23,321 bases of DNA from positions 1-23,321 of the forward strand of contig MNCI01024949.1 in assembly GCA_015680685.1 (NCBI GenBank), given 5' to 3'. The notes below the pieces were generated by a model that did no database searches, was not told the DNA's origin, and worked only from the letters and a program-made list of their open reading frames with translations. This DNA is from Gnetum montanum (lineage: Eukaryota; Streptophyta; Gnetopsida; Gnetales; Gnetaceae). Positions 20,458-23,321 of the stretch are shown one piece after another. How positions within the stretch are numbered: the stretch's first letter is position 1; each line of letters opens with the position of its first letter. The translations under genes and the position numbers were made by a program.

Positions 20458-22309
20458 GATGGAGGTGAATGGTGGGACAATGATCATAGGCCTTGCCATG
20501 ATCAAAGGGGTAGTAGAGGACATCATAGGCATCATCGAAATCATGACAATGATGAGCCTTTGGTTGCAACTTGAAGCATGTTGAAAATCATAGAGGTAAT
20601 TAGAATTCCAACTAGGCATGTGAAAGATAGCAGAATCAAAAGGTTGGATATGAAAAATATTTCCATATTTGAGGGGGGACATAATTTAGATCTGCAAACC
20701 CATCTTCAAGCCTTTCATGATGTTTATTCCTTGCAGAACATAGAGAATGATTAGAAGAAACTTAAGTTGCTTCCTAGGATACTCACAAAAGAAGCAGAAT
20801 GTTGGTACCACTCCTTGGATCCAGAATCAATTTGCAGATGGAGTATGATGCTTGAGCTATTAAATGATAAATATCAAACATACTTTAGAGTATCCAATTT
20901 AAGAAAGCAAGTCCAAGGCTGGTGTCAAGGAACACATGAACCCTTGGACGCAGCCATGGGTAGGTATTACTCTCTTTTGCATATATGTCCTTGCCATGGT
21001 TATTCTCAATGGGAGCAACTTTGCCATATCATAGATGGGCTTCAATTAGAAATAAGAAGAACCGTTGGGGTCTATGCGTAAGAAATACTATCAAAACTAA
21101 GGGCCCATCATATTCAAAAATTTATTGAATAGGTTGTAAAAGAAGAAGGTGAATTGAGGAAATGAGAAAGTGATAAAAAATATAATTAAGATTCTTCCAT
21201 TAGAAAAAAGGGAGGACTGATTCTATGACTATGAGGGGGAGGCACCACTTGATGAAGTGGTGTAGCAAAGAACCTTGTTGATTCAAAAATCTATTTTCAA
21301 AATTTTGGCTAATGTGGACAAGATGTGAGAATCTTTAGATGAAAAATTTCAAACTGCTTTGAAAATTGTAGAGGAATCCAAAGAGCAAGGTTGTGATCGT
21401 GATCATAGGAGAAGAAATGAAGCTGAACGTGCCTACCAAAGGGTGTCATACTATAGTAGAAGAGGCTGTGGTGTCAAAATCAGATGGTGATGGTAGATGT
21501 GACATTTGCCAATATGAACATCCTAAGGGATGTTGCCCTCTTATGTCATACTTACAGGAGTCTAGGATGTACACTCTAAATCATAGGCTCATAAGAAGGA
21601 AAACACCTAGAAGATTACCTTATCCTTAAGGAAATCCTAGCTAGTTCAACTAACAACAAGCTTATTATCCAAGTGGAGCTACACCACAACCATATGAATA
21701 GTATTAACAGTGGCAGCATCCACAACTATGGGGGATGCTACCACTAAGGTGATGCTACCCTTATAGGTAGCCAAATCTATTCAAGCACTATGTTTAGCAA
21801 CCCATGTCTTCATGTGACTCTTCCAGTCATGCTTCTTTTTAGCATTACTACTACTATTTGGAGTATTATAGATCTCATTCTTCATCTTCTAGAGAGAAAT
21901 TCCCATATCCTTATCATCCTCCTCATCCTTCTGTACATGTCCCTCCATCCTCAACCCAATTATTGCCTACCTCATCCATGCAGGGCAAGATTTCTAGGCA
22001 GCTATAGTAATGTATTGCTACCAAGGTTGTTAATTTACAATCGGTTCCACCACCAAATGGTTCAAAACCCAAAACTAAAAAATGATCATTCTTCAAACCA
22101 ATAGCCCTACAAAGCCCTCACCGACTTATGTAGTTGGTTACTCTATGTCTCCTTCATCCTTTGCATCTATTCCTTTTGAGAACCCTTTAAACCAAATGCC
22201 TTCCAAGATTCAGATAATCATGTTAACCCATGCTATATACAATTTATTCAAGGCTGGCAACCTTCCTAGAAAAAGAGCTAATCCTAGAAGTCCTCTAATC
22301 TATTTGTAG
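20458..22309 (+). pseudogene. gag: Gag relic of element 2 (inverted duplicate copy)
   Basis: It carries the same decayed gag as 17371-19201, on the plus strand. The gag domain is at 20767-21081 (LLPRILTKEAECWYHSL to RTVGVYA), the zinc knuckle at 21498-21536, and the Tyr/Pro-rich tail and protease junction at 21600-22309. The only amino acid difference I found from the left copy is Asp to Gly at codon 32 of the 21393-21629 frame (SDGDGRCD against SDDDGRCD). Since both copies share every stop and frameshift, the duplication, real or artefactual, came after the gene had decayed. Confidence 0.85.
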
Positions 22310-22698
22310 ATTGTTGGAAATGAGCAATGCAAGGCTCTTCTTCATTCAGGATTTGGTGTTAATATGATTTCTTATAAAATGTACATAGCCTCAAGAAGAG
22401 AAACATTTGTTTAGAATTGGTAGATCAGTCCATCACTGTTCCCTTGGGATTAATGGAGGACATTGTGATTACTATTTGTGGGTGGTCCTATCCTACCAAT
22501 TTCATGGTGATTAAGCTTGAGAACTGTAAGGGGGACTTACCAATCATTATGAGAAGGGCTTGGTTAAGCATCATTAATGCACAAATGGGCATAAGAGATA
22601 TTTCCCTAGAAAATCTTAAGGAAAATGCTGTTGGAAAGATTGAAAAGAAGAGATTTCCATGCATCATGTACAATGATATAGGGTGCAACTATGGGTAG
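22290..22698 (+). pseudogene. pr: Protease relic of element 2 (inverted duplicate copy)
   Basis: It is identical in readable features to 16961-17370. HSG replaces the family's DSG at 22343-22351, TAG stops are at 22307, 22412 and 22421, and the second half is open at 22417-22698. The following pol linker (YAYAEGMDELEQVDHQL, about 22869-22920) runs to the N at 23003 and stops before the RT domain. Confidence 0.8.
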
Positions 22699-23002
22699 AA
22701 GTTATGGTCTATCAAAAGCACATCAATTAAAGCATGTAGATAGCATGTAGATAAATTTGAAATCGAAAAGTGCCTATATCCAATAGTTACAAAATAGGAG
22801 GGTACCCAATGGTTGATAACTGATTTTGAAAGCAACACACTTTACATGGAACCAACTGAGAGCTTAACATATGCTTATGCTGAAGGCATGGATGAACTGG
22901 AGCAAGTTGATCACCAACTCTCTAATGATAAACCTAATGATACTTATTAGAGAGAGTTGGAAACCCCTACTAATTTTAAACAAGATCCCTTAGAGTTGAA
23001 AA

Positions 23003-23003
23003 N
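23003..23003. other. Single N, probable contig join
   Basis: The inverted repeat stops exactly here, and base composition and content change on the other side. Confidence 0.8.
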
Positions 23004-23004
23004 G

Positions 23005-23321
23005 ACCCAACCGCAGCAACGTCATGCCGCGAGAGCTGTAAATATTCAGAGTGTAAATAGCCAACCGGGTACTAGTTCTGGCGATAACTGTATGAAAAAG
23101 AGACCCTTTTTCAGAACTAAGAGCTAGAAAAACTCTCACAACAACAAGCGGACGGGTACATGGATAGGCCTCTAACTACTAACGCTTCGGAGCACCCTTC
23201 AATCCAAGGGAGTGTAACGCATATGGTTATGTTAACACATACCATCACTGACTGGATCAAGGTAGGCCACCTTCCCAGGAAACTAACTGATCCTGGGAGT
23301 CCCTTTATTTATTTGCAGATC
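23005..23321 (+). pseudogene. Gag-protease junction of another gypsy copy (partial, runs off right edge)
   Basis: The first frame gives AARAVNIQSVNSQPG and KKRPFFRTKS, which aligns with the end of the element 2 gag tail (TKVVNLQSV). It is interrupted by a TAG at 23125. After a frameshift near 23150 the second frame is open to the window edge and ends MLTHTITDWIKVGHLPRKL..PGSPFIYLQI. This matches MLTHAIYNLFKAGNLPRKR..PRSPLIYL of element 2 just before its protease. It keeps far more CpG (11 in 318 bases against about 2 in the matching part of element 2), so it is a less decayed copy. It starts mid-gene because of the contig join. Confidence 0.75.

Larger units (their letters stand above)
19849..23002 (-). 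repeat. Right arm of the 3154-bp inverted repeat
   Basis: Reverse complement of 16657-19810 with only three differences found by eye. It ends exactly at the N at 23003, and the similarity does not continue beyond it. Confidence 0.95.

Noticed and set aside
16657-23002. Inverted repeat as a foldback transposon, hairpin RNA locus or centromeric palindrome
   Set aside because: The arms end exactly at N bases, have no terminal motif, and carry an ordinary decayed gypsy element cut in mid-pol. An assembly artefact is simpler.
1-23321. tRNA, rRNA or other structured RNA genes, and intact host genes
   Set aside because: No tRNA-like fold with conserved TTCGA loop, no rRNA segment and no intact exon structure was seen. 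The tRNA-Asp-like words are primer-binding sites only 18-19 bases long.

Overview
The window looks like repeat-rich nuclear DNA of a seed plant, about two-thirds A+T by eye. I see no intact host gene, no tRNA or rRNA gene, and no bacterial or viral gene system. Every coding signal I can support is a decayed LTR retrotransposon or retrotransposon-like ORF, carrying stop codons and frameshifts. The plant assignment rests on three things: Ty3/gypsy polyproteins with a gag zinc knuckle of spacing CX2CX3HX4C, integrases that end in a GPY/F module without a chromodomain, and primer-binding sites complementary to plant tRNA-Asp. Together these point to the Tat/Athila side of plant Ty3/gypsy elements. 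A gymnosperm or another large plant genome is possible, but I cannot name the species.

Layout. (A) 1-2272, minus: a long decayed ORF that starts at a good ATG, resembles the 'putative plant transposon protein' family, has a coiled-coil C-terminal half and runs off the left edge. A TATA box (about 2745) and an array of GATATC motifs (2764-2828) lie upstream. (B) Element 1, minus, about 7093 to 3600: a short LTR (6322-7093), a tRNA-Asp PBS (6302-6320), gag (6190-4213), then 3' noncoding DNA. No pol is present. (C) 7100-11800: AT-rich DNA without genes, including a 1.3-kb field of degenerate repeats. (D) Element 3, plus: U3-like 40-bp tandem repeats, a TATA box, a decayed tRNA-Asp PBS at 12532, then only leader-like DNA. 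(E) Element 2, minus, 19201 to about 13020: gag, protease, reverse transcriptase, RNase H, integrase, then 3' noncoding DNA homologous to that of element 1.

(F) From 19811 to 23002 the sequence is a near-perfect reverse complement of 16657-19810. Single N bases sit exactly at both ends of this block. The simplest reading is an assembly artefact: a duplicate or allelic contig placed backwards in the scaffold. (G) After the second N, 23004-23321 is the gag-protease junction of another, less decayed gypsy copy.

Two themes link the regions. In-frame stops in the clearest relic are mostly TAG, and the PBS changes are almost all C-to-T or G-to-A, as expected from deamination of methylated cytosines in silenced plant transposons. 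Several catalytic residues (protease Asp, the RT catalytic box, integrase Asp and Glu) are also lost. No element here looks able to move by itself, and I did not find convincing evidence of a new biological system.
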